Shown here piece by piece: positions 37,768 to 46,557 of a DNA stretch of 54,688 nt. Location: the NCBI RefSeq assembly GCF_002836415.1, contig NZ_PJBP01000163.1, positions 1 through 54,688 on the forward strand. Direction: 5' to 3'. The stretch is from Psychromonas sp. MB-3u-54 (GTDB lineage Bacteria > Pseudomonadota > Gammaproteobacteria > Enterobacterales > Psychromonadaceae). A program made the position numbers and the translations under genes. Position 1 is the stretch's first letter, and every line of letters begins with the position of its first letter. The notes beneath the pieces were generated by a model. It was not told the DNA's origin, made no database searches, and was given only the letters and a program-made list of their open reading frames with translations.

Positions 37768-39897
37768 TCACTCGTTACCCCGCGCCTGTTTAAGCGCAGA
37801 TAAAACCTGCTTACTGCTTAATATTGTCGATAAAGGCAACCCCTGCGGAGCCCCGGGCCCATAAACGATATTAAAGGGTACGCCGTATCGGCCATATGAC
37901 TGTAAATAGGCAGTCACTGAATCAGATCGGACGGTCCAATCTCCCTGCATTAACAGGATGTTTTCTGCCTGCAGAGCGCTGTACACAGGCTCCTGTAAAA
38001 TCACGCCAATTTTATTCGCTTTACAGGTAATACACCAATCCGCGGTGACATCAACAAAAACAGTTTTACCCGACGCCACCTGCTGCTGGATAGCCGCTGC
38101 ATCCAAAGGAGACCAATCCAGCTCGCCGGCTATCGGGCTGCCCCAATCTTTAGTCGTTAGACTACCTAGAAAGAAGCCAAGCGCAGTGCTTAATAGTAAT
38201 GAGAATAATGCAATTAACAGAATTCTTTTACCGTATTTCCGGAGTGTCAAAGTAAATAAAACAACCAGCAGCAGCGCTGCTGTCAGGAACATATTTGACG
38301 TACCGATAAAGTTGCCAAGCAGGCTTAACAACCAGAAAGTCGTTGCCAAAATCATCAGTGCAAAGACTAATTTAACGGTTCCCATCCATCTGCCGGGTTT
38401 AGGCAGTAACAATGCTATTCGAGGAAAAAGGGCAATTAATAACCAGGGTAACGCCATGCCCAGACCCAATGCGGTGAAAATAGCAAACAACTCGGCTGTC
38501 GATCCCCCCAGTGCAAACGCCACTGCAGTCCCTAAAAAGGGCGCACTGCAGGGTGTTGCTAATAGAGTTGCAAACATACCCTGCAGGTAATGACCAAGAT
38601 AAGATTGGTCACCTTTACCGGCAAGCCAGGTTTGCATCGCCACGGGCAGTTGAATTTCAAAGAGCCCTAACATATTCGCCGCGAACAGAGCCGTTATAAT
38701 CACCATCACAACAATAAAATAAGGGCTTTGAAATTGAATACCCCAACCTAATGCCTGACCGGATAATTTTAATAACAGTAAGAAAACAGCCAATAACCAA
38801 AATGAAGTTAAGATACCCAGCGAGGAGGCTAAGAATTGTCTGCGAATTTGACCGCGATCGATACCATGGGCAGATAAAATCGAACTCAGTTTCATCCCTA
38901 AAACAGGTAAAACACAGGGCAGAATATTAAGAATCAACCCACCTAACAGGGCAATTAAGAATATGCTCAAAAGACTGTCTGCCGCTGTACTGCGGATAAT
39001 TTGATCCGATGTTGTGGTCACTAGCTCCACGGCAAGATTAGTATCCAGTACCGTTGCATGGATAGGTTGATTAGCTAAATCAACCTCACCGGACCAACTT
39101 GAGGCTGTGATGGTTGCCGTCATAGTCTGGTTTAAAATACTAATCTCAGGAACTGAAAAAGTAACATAAGCAAGCTCAGGATTGTCTGAGTCAATAAATA
39201 GATCCGGTTTAGACCAGCCAAAGCTATTATTCAACTGCACCACTAACTGCTGTTTTAATGGATTCCAGGAGGAACGTACTCGGCTAATAGTGGCGTTATC
39301 CTGCTCCTGTAAAAGTTGTTGTTCAGTGATTAAAATGGGAATAGTGCCGAGTGCCTGACCAAATTTAAAGACCACTTCAGGTAAGCTCACCAGCCCATTA
39401 GGCTCAAAGGCAAGGTCAATTTTATAATCACTTAAAACACAAATGTTGGTGCATGAAGCAAGGGTTAATAGCCCCTTTAATCGAGCCGGTTGACTGATAT
39501 CCTGCAGTGTTATGGTTAACGGGAAATTAACCTGCTTTTTATAACCTATTGTTTCCACACCGGAGACTGGGTAACGTTTGGGGGCCGGCCACAACCAGCT
39601 AACCTCTTTTATATTTGCTGAGTTGGAAAAATCAAAGCTCGGCGCAACGCCCCCTTCACCGGGTGAACGCCAATAGGTTTTCCATTGGTCTGCAAGGCGT
39701 ACTTGTAATAAAGCATTAACACTGTGTTTATCTTTATTAATTTGCCCGCTTAACTCAACCAATACGCTCACTGGAGGATGATTAGGGTCGGTTATCCAAC
39801 CTGTAGATGTTTCAGCCAATGCCAACGTGCTAAATAGGCAGGAAATCAATAATAAAGCGCTTAACACTGGTCGAACTATAAATTGAAATTTTTTCAA
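37768..39897 (-). CDS. DsbD/ScsB-type thiol-disulfide reductase
   Basis: A membrane protein of about 709 residues. A signal peptide is followed by a periplasmic immunoglobulin-like domain (about 20-250, DsbD-like, with SCTNIC), a CcdA-like membrane domain of eight helices (cysteines in NILPCVLPVLGMK and TPCSAPFLGTA) and a C-terminal thioredoxin domain with WCITCK. It passes electrons from the cytoplasm to periplasmic proteins. The first periplasmic part resembles ScsB rather than classical DsbD. I choose a TTG start at 39897 (KKFQFIV...), eight bases from TTTGGAGC, because it gives a clean signal peptide. Confidence 0.85.
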   Translation of the reverse strand: MKKFQFIVRPVLSALLLISCLFSTLALAETSTGWITDPNHPPVSVLVELSGQINKDKHSVNALLQVRLADQWKTYWRSPGEGGVAPSFDFSNSANIKEVSWLWPAPKRYPVSGVETIGYKKQVNFPLTITLQDISQPARLKGLLTLASCTNICVLSDYKIDLAFEPNGLVSLPEVVFKFGQALGTIPILITEQQLLQEQDNATISRVRSSWNPLKQQLVVQLNNSFGWSKPDLFIDSDNPELAYVTFSVPEISILNQTMTATITASSWSGEVDLANQPIHATVLDTNLAVELVTTTSDQIIRSTAADSLLSIFLIALLGGLILNILPCVLPVLGMKLSSILSAHGIDRGQIRRQFLASSLGILTSFWLLAVFLLLLKLSGQALGWGIQFQSPYFIVVMVIITALFAANMLGLFEIQLPVAMQTWLAGKGDQSYLGHYLQGMFATLLATPCSAPFLGTAVAFALGGSTAELFAIFTALGLGMALPWLLIALFPRIALLLPKPGRWMGTVKLVFALMILATTFWLLSLLGNFIGTSNMFLTAALLLVVLFTLTLRKYGKRILLIALFSLLLSTALGFFLGSLTTKDWGSPIAGELDWSPLDAAAIQQQVASGKTVFVDVTADWCITCKANKIGVILQEPVYSALQAENILLMQGDWTVRSDSVTAYLQSYGRYGVPFNIVYGPGAPQGLPLSTILSSKQVLSALKQARGNE

Positions 39898-40451
39898 TTG
39901 GAAAGCTCCAAATAATAAAGGTTCAGGCAACTGTTTGAAATAAAAAACCTTATTCTCGAGTGCACAGATCAGTCATATTATAATTTAAAGGGTAACGTGC
40001 TGGTCATTATAACGACTCAAAGTGCTTAACACTATTTATCGCTTTAAAAATTTCTGCGAAAAATCCGTTAAAATAAGAGACCGACCTAACCAAAGCGATT
40101 AACCATGAAGATCTTCTAACTGCAATCCCTTCAGGGATAAATAACAGAAAGATCATCCTAAGATCCTTGCTTATTAATGACGCTTCTATATAATCCTTGC
40201 ACCCTGACTATGAGTCTGGCGCGTACATTATCTTTATCTAATATAAGTTTATGCTTATTAGGTAAAAATTTTAATGTGCCGAAAGAAGCATCTCTGATTG
40301 ACTTTTAGTCGATCAAAACATAGAATTCGCTCTCTTTTTAATCGGCTGACGGTTTTTATTTATTATTTATGAATGACTATTAAAGTTATTTATCAATAAT
40401 AAGCTAAAAACATTAGCTACTGTACCGTACTTAACAATAGTGGAAAAGAGC
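39898..40451 (+). other. Gap upstream of rpmH; promoter region, no dnaA
   Basis: 554 bases between the reductase and rpmH. A good promoter is at 40167-40194 (listed separately). ATCCCTTCAGGGAT (about 40125) is a small palindrome. I find no DnaA boxes matching TTATNCACA and no dnaA gene, so this is not a visible replication origin. Confidence 0.5.
40167..40194 (+). promoter_or_regulatory. Likely rpmH-rnpA promoter
   Basis: TTGCTT (40167-40172) and a perfect TATAAT (40189-40194) are separated by 16 bases. This leaves a leader of about 250 bases before rpmH. The strength fits ribosomal-protein expression. No other -10/-35 pair in the gap is as good. Confidence 0.7.
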
Positions 40452-40586
40452 ATGAAACGTACTTTTCAACCAAGTAACATTAAGCGTAAGCGTTCACACG
40501 GTTTTCGAACTCGTATGGCGACTAAAAATGGTCGTAACGTACTAGCTCGTCGTCGTGCTAAAGGCCGCTCAAGCTTAAGCGCATAA
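40452..40586 (+). CDS. rpmH: Ribosomal protein L34
   Basis: A 44-residue, very basic protein reading [19 protein letters not shown]... and ending [12 protein letters not shown], the standard L34 of the large ribosomal subunit. The TGGAAAAGAGC upstream serves as ribosome site. First in the conserved rpmH-rnpA-yidD-yidC-mnmE order. The gene is shorter than most ORF cut-offs but unmistakable. Confidence 0.99.
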   Translation: MKRTFQPSNIKRKRSHGFRTRMATKNGRNVLARRRAKGRSSLSA

Positions 40587-40596
40587 TCTACCAGAC

Positions 40597-40953
40597 GTGG
40601 TGAATTATTCGTTTTCTCGGGAGTTACGTTTGTTAACTCCCGAAGATTTTCAACCTGTTTTTAAAAATGCTGTCCCGGCAGTTTCCCCCTATCTGACTCT
40701 TTTAGCTCGAAAAAACACTCTAGATCACCCTCGCATTGGAATGGCTATTCCCAAAAAGCACATAAAACATGCCGTAGGGCGTAATAGAATTCGTCGCATT
40801 GTTAGAGAGCAATTTCGTCACCAACAACACCAACTCCCTGCAATAGATATTGTTGTTATTGCTAAAGCGGGTATTGCGGATTTATCAAATCAAGAAATCA
40901 ACAAAATATTGGATAAATTATGGCGGAAATTAGTGCAGCGGTGCAATGGGTAG
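40597..40953 (+). CDS. rnpA: Ribonuclease P protein component
   Basis: A 118-residue basic protein that assists the RNase P RNA in trimming tRNA 5' ends. It has the conserved RNR motif ([16 protein letters not shown]) near residue 60 and [17 protein letters not shown] earlier. The start is one of two GTG codons, at 40597 or 40600, only ten bases after rpmH; no ATG fits. It overlaps yidD by 34 bases. Confidence 0.97.
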   Translation: MVNYSFSRELRLLTPEDFQPVFKNAVPAVSPYLTLLARKNTLDHPRIGMAIPKKHIKHAVGRNRIRRIVREQFRHQQHQLPAIDIVVIAKAGIADLSNQEINKILDKLWRKLVQRCNG

Positions 40954-41180
40954 TAATCAAATTGATTCGCGGTTATCAACTATTTATTAGCCCGATGATT
41001 GGCCCACGTTGTCGTTTTACGCCAACTTGTTCACAATATGCGATCGAAGCGATAAAATTAAACGGAATTATAAAAGGTTGTTGGCTCGCGGCTAAGCGTA
41101 TTATAAAGTGTCAGCCTTTCAGTGAGGGTGGTTACGATCCTGTGCCTACTTGTTGTGCTAATAAAAATAAACCTAACTAA
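40920..41180 (+). CDS. yidD: Membrane protein insertion efficiency factor YidD
   Basis: An 86-residue protein with an amphipathic N-terminus and the hallmark [25 protein letters not shown], then [15 protein letters not shown] and GYDPVP. It helps YidC-dependent insertion in E. coli. It starts inside rnpA and ends 19 bases before yidC. Confidence 0.97.
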   Translation: MAEISAAVQWVVIKLIRGYQLFISPMIGPRCRFTPTCSQYAIEAIKLNGIIKGCWLAAKRIIKCQPFSEGGYDPVPTCCANKNKPN

Positions 41181-41199
41181 ATAGAGAATAAAAAACGTT

Positions 41200-42894
41200 A
41201 TGGAATCCCAACGCAATTTACTTTTACTCGCCCTGCTGTTTGTGAGCTTTTTGCTTTATACCGCATGGGTCGAAGAAAAAAATCCTCAAGTAGCTCCGCA
41301 AGTACAAACAGAACAAGTTGATTCATCTGTTCAGGCTTCAGTAGCTTCCAGTGCCAATAGTGATGGCGTACCAATCTCCGCCGAGCTAAGCACTACCGAT
41401 ACCACACCCACTCAGCTGCCCGCGAGTAAATCGGTTACCATAGCCAATGACGAATTACGCTTAACCATCTCCCTGATTGGTGGTGATATTATTAAAGCGG
41501 ATCTTTTACAACATGATGAAACGCTTGATTCTGAGACCCCTTACCGTCTATTGGATAGCGGTAATGGTTTTACCTATATCGCACAAAGTGGTTTGATTGG
41601 GCAAGGTCCGGATGCTAATAAAAATGGCCGCCCTTTATACAATACAGCTGATACAGAATCGGTTTTAGCCGATGGCCAGAATGAAGTATCAACCGTGCTG
41701 CATTTTGTTGATGCAGATGGTAATGTTTTCACTAAAACCTTCACCCTTAAACGTGGTGAATATGTGACTAATGTTGCTTATAAAATTGAAAACAAAACGA
41801 ATAGCTCAATCAATGTTCAGCTCTATGCACAATTAAGAGAAACATTATCCGATGATAGCGGCAGTATGGTGATGCCTGTTTATCGTGGTGGCGCTTTCTC
41901 AACAACAGATACCCGTTACGAAAAATACAGCTTTAGTGATATGCAAGACGGGCCATTACAAAAAACAACTCAAGGTGGCTGGGTAGCAATGCTGCAACAT
42001 TACTTTGTATCAGCATGGATTCCATCCCCTAGCGATACAAATGTACTGTACAGTAATATTATTCAAGATAAAGATGCTGCAATAGGCTTTAAGGCACCAT
42101 CAAAAACCATTGCAGCACAAAGTGTTGCTGAGCTTGAGACTAATTTATGGGTCGGTCCTAAAATACAGGAAGATATGGCAATTGTTGCTAAGAACCTTGA
42201 TTTAACAGTTGATTACGGCTGGTTATGGTTTATTGCTCAACCGCTGTTCAAACTGCTGTTATTCTTCCAGGGTATTGTTGGTAACTGGGGTGTTGCGATT
42301 ATTCTGATTACCTTTACCGTTAAAGGTGCACTTTATCCACTGACCAAAGCGCAATACACTTCTATGGCTAAAATGCGCCTGCTGCAGCCTAAGATTAAAG
42401 AATTACGCGAACAGTTTGGAGAGGACCGTCAGAAAGTATCAAAAGCAATGATGGAACTGTATAAGAAAGAGAAAGTAAACCCGCTTGGTGGTTGTTTCCC
42501 TATCCTATTACAAATGCCTATTTTCATTGCCTTATACTGGTCGTTGATGGAATCCGTTGAATTGCGTCATGCACCCTTTATGTTGTGGATTCAGGATCTG
42601 TCGGTACAAGACCCTTATTACATCATGCCAATCCTAATGGGTGTGAGCATGTTCTTTATTCAGAAAATGTCTCCAACAACAGTACAAGATCCAATGCAGC
42701 AGAAAGTAATGCAGTTTATGCCGGTTATTTTCACTTTCTTCTTCCTGTGGTTCCCTGCAGGTCTAGTACTTTACTGGTTGATGAGTAATGTTGTCACCCT
42801 GATCCAACAAACGCTGATTTATCGCAGCTTTGAAAAGAAAGGGTTACATCAAAAAGAAAAAGAAAAAGAACCTGTGGTTCTCACCAAAAAATAA
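41200..42894 (+). CDS. yidC: Membrane protein insertase YidC
   Basis: A 564-residue Oxa1-family insertase of the inner membrane. One N-terminal helix (residues 5-24), a large periplasmic beta domain (about 60-340), then five conserved helices with [23 protein letters not shown], the positively charged cytoplasmic hairpin [40 protein letters not shown] and [13 protein letters not shown]. It works with Sec or alone and with YidD. A terminator follows. Confidence 0.98.
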   Translation: MESQRNLLLLALLFVSFLLYTAWVEEKNPQVAPQVQTEQVDSSVQASVASSANSDGVPISAELSTTDTTPTQLPASKSVTIANDELRLTISLIGGDIIKADLLQHDETLDSETPYRLLDSGNGFTYIAQSGLIGQGPDANKNGRPLYNTADTESVLADGQNEVSTVLHFVDADGNVFTKTFTLKRGEYVTNVAYKIENKTNSSINVQLYAQLRETLSDDSGSMVMPVYRGGAFSTTDTRYEKYSFSDMQDGPLQKTTQGGWVAMLQHYFVSAWIPSPSDTNVLYSNIIQDKDAAIGFKAPSKTIAAQSVAELETNLWVGPKIQEDMAIVAKNLDLTVDYGWLWFIAQPLFKLLLFFQGIVGNWGVAIILITFTVKGALYPLTKAQYTSMAKMRLLQPKIKELREQFGEDRQKVSKAMMELYKKEKVNPLGGCFPILLQMPIFIALYWSLMESVELRHAPFMLWIQDLSVQDPYYIMPILMGVSMFFIQKMSPTTVQDPMQQKVMQFMPVIFTFFFLWFPAGLVLYWLMSNVVTLIQQTLIYRSFEKKGLHQKEKEKEPVVLTKK

Positions 42895-42918
42895 TTTACT
42901 TTCCCAATAACCATTGAT

Positions 42919-42949
42919 AAAAAGGCGACTATAAAAAGTCGCCTTTTTT
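42919..42949 (+). terminator. yidC intrinsic terminator
   Basis: Stem GGCGACT / AGTCGCC (42924-42930, 42937-42943), A-rich on the left and TTTTTTG on the right. It separates yidC from mnmE, which then needs its own promoter in the next 90 bases. Confidence 0.92.
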
Positions 42950-42953
42950 GTAT

Positions 42954-43007
42954 ATGCCCAAACGGCTTGCAGCGGCAGGAATCTGCACCTTCAAGTAGTT
43001 TGGGTAT
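42954..43007. repeat. Short palindromic repeat, family C copy 3
   Basis: A 54-bp imperfect palindrome, ATGCCCAAACGGCTTGCAG ... TTCAAGTAGTTTGGGTAT, between the yidC terminator and mnmE. The right arm matches copy 2 exactly over TTCAAGTAGTTTGGG. It lies within the space where the mnmE promoter should be. Confidence 0.72.
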
Positions 43008-43033
43008 CCTAATTTAAATTTCGAGGTCTAATC

Positions 43034-44401
43034 ATGATCAAAGCTACTGATACAATTGTTGCTCAAGCAACCGCACCCGGTCGTGGTGGTGTTGGCATTA
43101 TTCGCGTTTCAGGCCCAGATGTAGAGGCGGTAGCAAAAATCATTTTAGGCAAAGTACCTAAACTGCGTTTTGCCGAATATTTACCCTTTAGCGACCAGCA
43201 TAACGACGTGCTGGATCAAGGTATTGCATTGTTTTTTAAAGCCCCTAATTCATTTACGGGCGAAGATGTACTGGAACTTCAGGGACATGGTGGTCCCGTG
43301 GTGATGGATATGCTTATTAAGGCGATTTTAAGCATGAAAAATCTTCGTGGCGCCAAGCCTGGAGAGTTTTCAGAACGTGCATTTATGAACGATAAGCTTG
43401 ATTTAGCACAAGCTGAAGCCATTGCGGATTTAATTGAAGCAACCTCAGAACAAGCCGCTAAAAGTGCCCTGCACTCTTTACAGGGTGAATTTTCAGAGAA
43501 AATAAACGAGCTTGTTGAAAGCCTCATCTATTTACGCATTTATGTTGAAGCTTCTATTGATTTTCCTGAAGAGGAAGTGGATTTTTTAAGTGACGGAAAA
43601 ATTGCCAAAGGTTTATACCAGATCATTGATAACCTGGAAGCGGTAAAAAAGCAGGCTAAACAGGGGGCTATTTTACGTGATGGCATGAAAGTAGTTATTG
43701 CAGGACGACCCAATGCCGGTAAATCAAGTTTATTAAACAGCCTGGTAGGCGTCGAGCGCGCCATAGTGACCGACATTGCCGGTACCACCCGTGATGTGAT
43801 GCGCGAACATATTCATATCGACGGTATGCCATTACATATTATTGATACCGCGGGTCTGCGTGAAGGGGCCGATGAAATTGAAAAAATAGGTATTGAGCGC
43901 GCCTGGCAGGAGATAGCAACAGCGGATCGTATCCTGTTTATGCTCGATGCCACTACCACTAGTGCTGAAGATCCCCGTCAAATTTGGCCGGATTTTATTG
44001 ATAAACTGCCAAAATCAGTGGGTTTAACCGTCGTGCGTAATAAAGCCGACTTGACTGGAGAGGCGCTAACGACGACGGAAAATCATGATCACCCCGTTTA
44101 TCGTATTTCAGCAAAAACCGGCCAGGGAGTGGACTTATTAAAAGAACACCTTAAAGAGATTATGGGTTATCAGGGCCATACGACTAGTGGTTTTATGGCA
44201 AGACGCCGCCATTTAGAAGCCATTGATAACGCCCAGCGTCATTTAATGGAAGGCAAAGTACAGCTCGAAGAGTATAGAGCGGGTGAATTATTAGCTGAAG
44301 AGTTAAGGTTAACCCAGCAGTACCTGAGTGAAATTACCGGCGAATTCAGTTCTGATGATCTGCTTGGCAAGATTTTCTCAAGTTTCTGTATTGGCAAATA
44401 A
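43034..44401 (+). CDS. mnmE: tRNA modification GTPase MnmE
   Basis: A 455-residue GTPase that with MnmG modifies the wobble uridine of several tRNAs (cmnm5U). It has an N-terminal tetrahydrofolate-binding domain (1-118), an alpha-helical domain and an inserted G domain (about 215-375) with [29 protein letters not shown] and RNKAD. The C-terminal CIGK carries the functional cysteine. Length and order are standard. Terminator at 44427-44451. Confidence 0.98.
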   Translation: MIKATDTIVAQATAPGRGGVGIIRVSGPDVEAVAKIILGKVPKLRFAEYLPFSDQHNDVLDQGIALFFKAPNSFTGEDVLELQGHGGPVVMDMLIKAILSMKNLRGAKPGEFSERAFMNDKLDLAQAEAIADLIEATSEQAAKSALHSLQGEFSEKINELVESLIYLRIYVEASIDFPEEEVDFLSDGKIAKGLYQIIDNLEAVKKQAKQGAILRDGMKVVIAGRPNAGKSSLLNSLVGVERAIVTDIAGTTRDVMREHIHIDGMPLHIIDTAGLREGADEIEKIGIERAWQEIATADRILFMLDATTTSAEDPRQIWPDFIDKLPKSVGLTVVRNKADLTGEALTTTENHDHPVYRISAKTGQGVDLLKEHLKEIMGYQGHTTSGFMARRRHLEAIDNAQRHLMEGKVQLEEYRAGELLAEELRLTQQYLSEITGEFSSDDLLGKIFSSFCIGK

Positions 44402-44426
44402 ATAACCACCTTTTTTCCGTTAATCA

Positions 44427-44451
44427 AAAGCCGCTATTCAGCGGTTTTTTT
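44427..44451 (+). terminator. mnmE intrinsic terminator
   Basis: Stem CCGCT / AGCGG with loop ATTC, preceded by AAAAG and followed by TTTTTTT. Confidence 0.88.
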
Positions 44452-44644
44452 ATCCCCCAACTACAAACAGTAATAATTATCGTTACTATTACCACCATAA
44501 CCTACTGAAAAAAAGTTTCTTTTTTCCAGAATACACTGCTATTTGTCATAATATTGTCACAGTAAAAAGTTATGCTTCTTTTCGTAAACAGCCGCAGAGC
44601 TGACAAACCAAAAAAACCTTTAACTAACTATAATTGGAAGCATT

Positions 44645-45580
44645 ATGAAAAAGACATTATTAGCAACATTGATCCTTAGCAGTTTCGTTTCAGGCGCGTT
44701 AAGTGCAGCAACGGTTTACGACAAAGAGAATACTAAATTATCAATCGGCGGCCGAGCTGAAGTACGCGCGCTATTTTCCGATGCAGTTGATGGTTCAATG
44801 CTGGATAAAAGCCGTGCACGGATCAATTTTGAAGGTGAAACAAAAATTGCTGAAACGCTAACGGGTTTTGCTTTTATGGAATATGAATTAGATAGACCAG
44901 ATGGCAGCACAGAAATTGATAACCGCTACCTGTTTGCAGGTTTAAGCACAGTGGCTGGTGATTTTTCCTACGGCCGTCAGGACACAGCTAGCGTACAACT
45001 TTCTAATATGACGGATATTGCCTCATATCATTCAGGTGTGCAGCAGATTATTGATGCAGCATCGGATAAACAGTCAAATAACTTTGTATTTGCAAATAAC
45101 TCTATTAAGAATTTATCACTAAAAGCCAACTATATTGCCAACGGTTCTAAAACAGTAGATGCCGCCGCTGAAGACTCTTTCGGTTTATCAGCACGTTACT
45201 CAATGGATACCGGTGTAGACTTAGGTATTTCCTATGCAGATCAGGATCAGGAGAATCAAATCACTTTAGGTGCGGGATATACATTTGAAGATTTATATCT
45301 TGCGACTACTTACGCAATGGGTTCAATCTCTGATACGAATGATTTCACTTCATTAGAAGTGGCTGCTCAATATAAGTTCACTAAAGAGTTCCGCATGATC
45401 GCAACCTACGCTATGGCCGATGAAGAAGAAGCAGGTGTTACCACTGATACAGCTGACTACGCGGCATTGGAAGGACAATACCGCTTTAACGACAGCCTGC
45501 GCACTTACGCTTCATATAAGCTGAATAACATAACAGATGGTGATGATGAGCTAGTAGCGGGTCTGCGTTACAACTTCTAA
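44645..45580 (+). CDS. General porin (OmpC/OmpU-like)
   Basis: A 311-residue outer-membrane porin. A signal peptide (1-20, ending GALSAA) is followed by short alternating beta strands and a terminal GLRYNF, the BamA recognition aromatic. The segment RAEVRALFSDAVDGS...SRARINFEGETKI and GDFSYGRQDTASVQL follow the Gram-negative porin pattern; a constriction loop is likely around 110-140. The expected trimer passes small solutes. The leader at 44520-44640 is AT-rich with no unambiguous promoter. Its 3' region runs directly into a CsrB-like hairpin module. Confidence 0.92.
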   Translation: MKKTLLATLILSSFVSGALSAATVYDKENTKLSIGGRAEVRALFSDAVDGSMLDKSRARINFEGETKIAETLTGFAFMEYELDRPDGSTEIDNRYLFAGLSTVAGDFSYGRQDTASVQLSNMTDIASYHSGVQQIIDAASDKQSNNFVFANNSIKNLSLKANYIANGSKTVDAAAEDSFGLSARYSMDTGVDLGISYADQDQENQITLGAGYTFEDLYLATTYAMGSISDTNDFTSLEVAAQYKFTKEFRMIATYAMADEEEAGVTTDTADYAALEGQYRFNDSLRTYASYKLNNITDGDDELVAGLRYNF

Positions 45581-45738
45581 TCACTGCTCAGTCACGGATT
45601 TTATGATTAAATCCGCCTAATAAAAGCGGCAGGGAAAGGCGCTAGTTGATAAACGGGATTGTTTATCTTACAGGGAGGTAACCCAAAGGAGCTGGGAACT
45701 AATAAGATTCAGGGCAGTTTCGGCTGCCCTTTCTTCTT
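45581..45738 (+). ncRNA. CsrB-like GGA hairpin module in the porin 3' region
   Basis: About 158 bases after the porin stop hold six GGA motifs. GATAAAC-GGGATT-GTTTATC (45648-45667) and CCCA-AAGGAGC-TGGG (45682-45696) put GGA in hairpin loops, the CsrA-binding arrangement. It ends with a GGGCAG / CTGCCC terminator (45711-45730). Several hairpins are homologous to those of the CsrB RNA at 46052 on. No separate promoter is visible, so it may be a porin 3' UTR that binds CsrA, or a shortened CsrB paralogue. Confidence 0.65.
45711..45738 (+). terminator. Terminator of porin / CsrB-like module
   Basis: Stem AGGGCAG / CTGCCCT with loop TTTCGG and tail TTCTTCTT. Nearly the same terminator recurs at 46405-46430, supporting common origin of the two RNAs. 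Confidence 0.85.
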
Positions 45739-45865
45739 ATAGAAAATTGGCATTATTGCCCTATTCGAAGCAAGCCGTCATTATTGCCTTCTCACGCAGT
45801 TTTGTACGATAAATAACCACAACTGTTTGATAATTATTGCGTTTTATAAATCAACAACTATAGTT

Positions 45866-45883
45866 TGTAAGAGATTGACCATT
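45866..45883 (+). promoter_or_regulatory. Candidate GacA/UvrY box upstream of csrB
   Basis: TGTAAGAGAT matches the left half of the palindromic box TGTAAGAGATCTCTTACA bound by GacA/UvrY; the right half is weak. It lies about 185 bases before the predicted CsrB start, the distant placement known for csrB genes of enterobacteria. Confidence 0.5.
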
Positions 45884-46051
45884 ACTGCTCGACGACATTG
45901 TGTCAATCAAGCTGATTTTAAAAAGTTTAAAAACAAGTTCTATAATACAACCTACTGTAATAAAACAGTTTGTTATAAATTTCTTATCACAAAATCAAAA
46001 AAATGTGATTTTCATTGTTAATATTTTAAGATAAGGGCATATCATTAGCCT

Positions 46052-46430
46052 TGTAAGAATCAGGATGGTTTTACAGCAACGGAGAATCCAGAGATAACAA
46101 TAGTAAGCTGGTTGTTACAGATAAATAAGGATTATTTATCTGCTCAGGCATACACCGGACACTTTATGGATAAAAGTGGTTAATAATATTTGGGATGAGT
46201 ATTATTAAGTCAGGATGACAAAAAAGGACACCTCCCAAGGAAAGGGAGCCGGCAGATAAACAGGAACGTTTATCTGATAGGGATATAAAATGGATGAAAC
46301 CCAAAGGACTGGGGAAGTGGAAGCCCAGGTAGGGTCGCAATAGTCAATAAGGATATGCAGCAGGAAGCTTCGACCGTCATGGATAAGACAGGATGACTAA
46401 AATTAGGGCAGCTTAGGCTGCCCTTTCCTT
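46052..46430 (+). ncRNA. csrB: CsrB-family regulatory RNA (CsrA sponge)
   Basis: About 380 bases without a gene carry roughly 20 GGA motifs, some three times the chance number, many displayed in hairpin loops. Examples are a perfect 10-bp stem around GGA at 46119-46141, CTCCC-AAGGAAA-GGGAG at 46232-46248 and GATAAAC-AGGAAC-GTTTATC at 46255-46274. The stretch AAAGGACACCTCC also occurs in E. coli CsrB. The end is the terminator AGGGCAGC-TTAG-GCTGCCCT (46405-46424). A TATCAT -10 (46040-46045) suggests a start near 46052. CsrB-type RNAs titrate CsrA, relieving its control of carbon metabolism, motility and biofilm genes. Confidence 0.88.
46405..46430 (+). terminator. csrB intrinsic terminator
   Basis: An 8-bp perfect stem AGGGCAGC / GCTGCCCT with loop TTAG followed by TTTCCTTTGC. 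The T-run is interrupted, and a second T-run (TTTTTT) comes at about 46440. Confidence 0.8.
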
Positions 46431-46557
46431 TGCTTTGCTTTTTTATAATTAACTACTTAAATTACAATGCCTTATAAAATTTACTTTTCTATTTTCATTT
46501 GCAAAATTTTAGGGATAGACAGTAAACCTAACTCTGATTTTAATTTAATCCCTGAAT

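Noticed and set aside
37514-37771. 85-codon minus-strand frame starting at the end of the DsbD-like gene
   Set aside because: The overlap would suit coupling, but I see no recognisable protein, signal or ribosome site. Left out for lack of support.
39931-40451. Possible replication origin beside rpmH
   Set aside because: No DnaA boxes (TTATNCACA), no dnaA or dnaN, and no AT-rich 13-mer array found by eye.
44470-44495. Fur-box-like AT palindrome before the porin
   Set aside because: Too few matches to the GATAAT repeat pattern.
45990-46017. ATCACA ... TGTGAT inverted repeat upstream of csrB, looked like a CRP site
   Set aside because: Arms are in reverse order relative to TGTGA-N6-TCACA and the spacing is 12, so it does not fit CRP.
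45827-46021. 64-codon frame just upstream of csrB
   Set aside because: AT-rich, Lys/Cys/Asn-biased and lying in the csrB control region; not credible as a protein.
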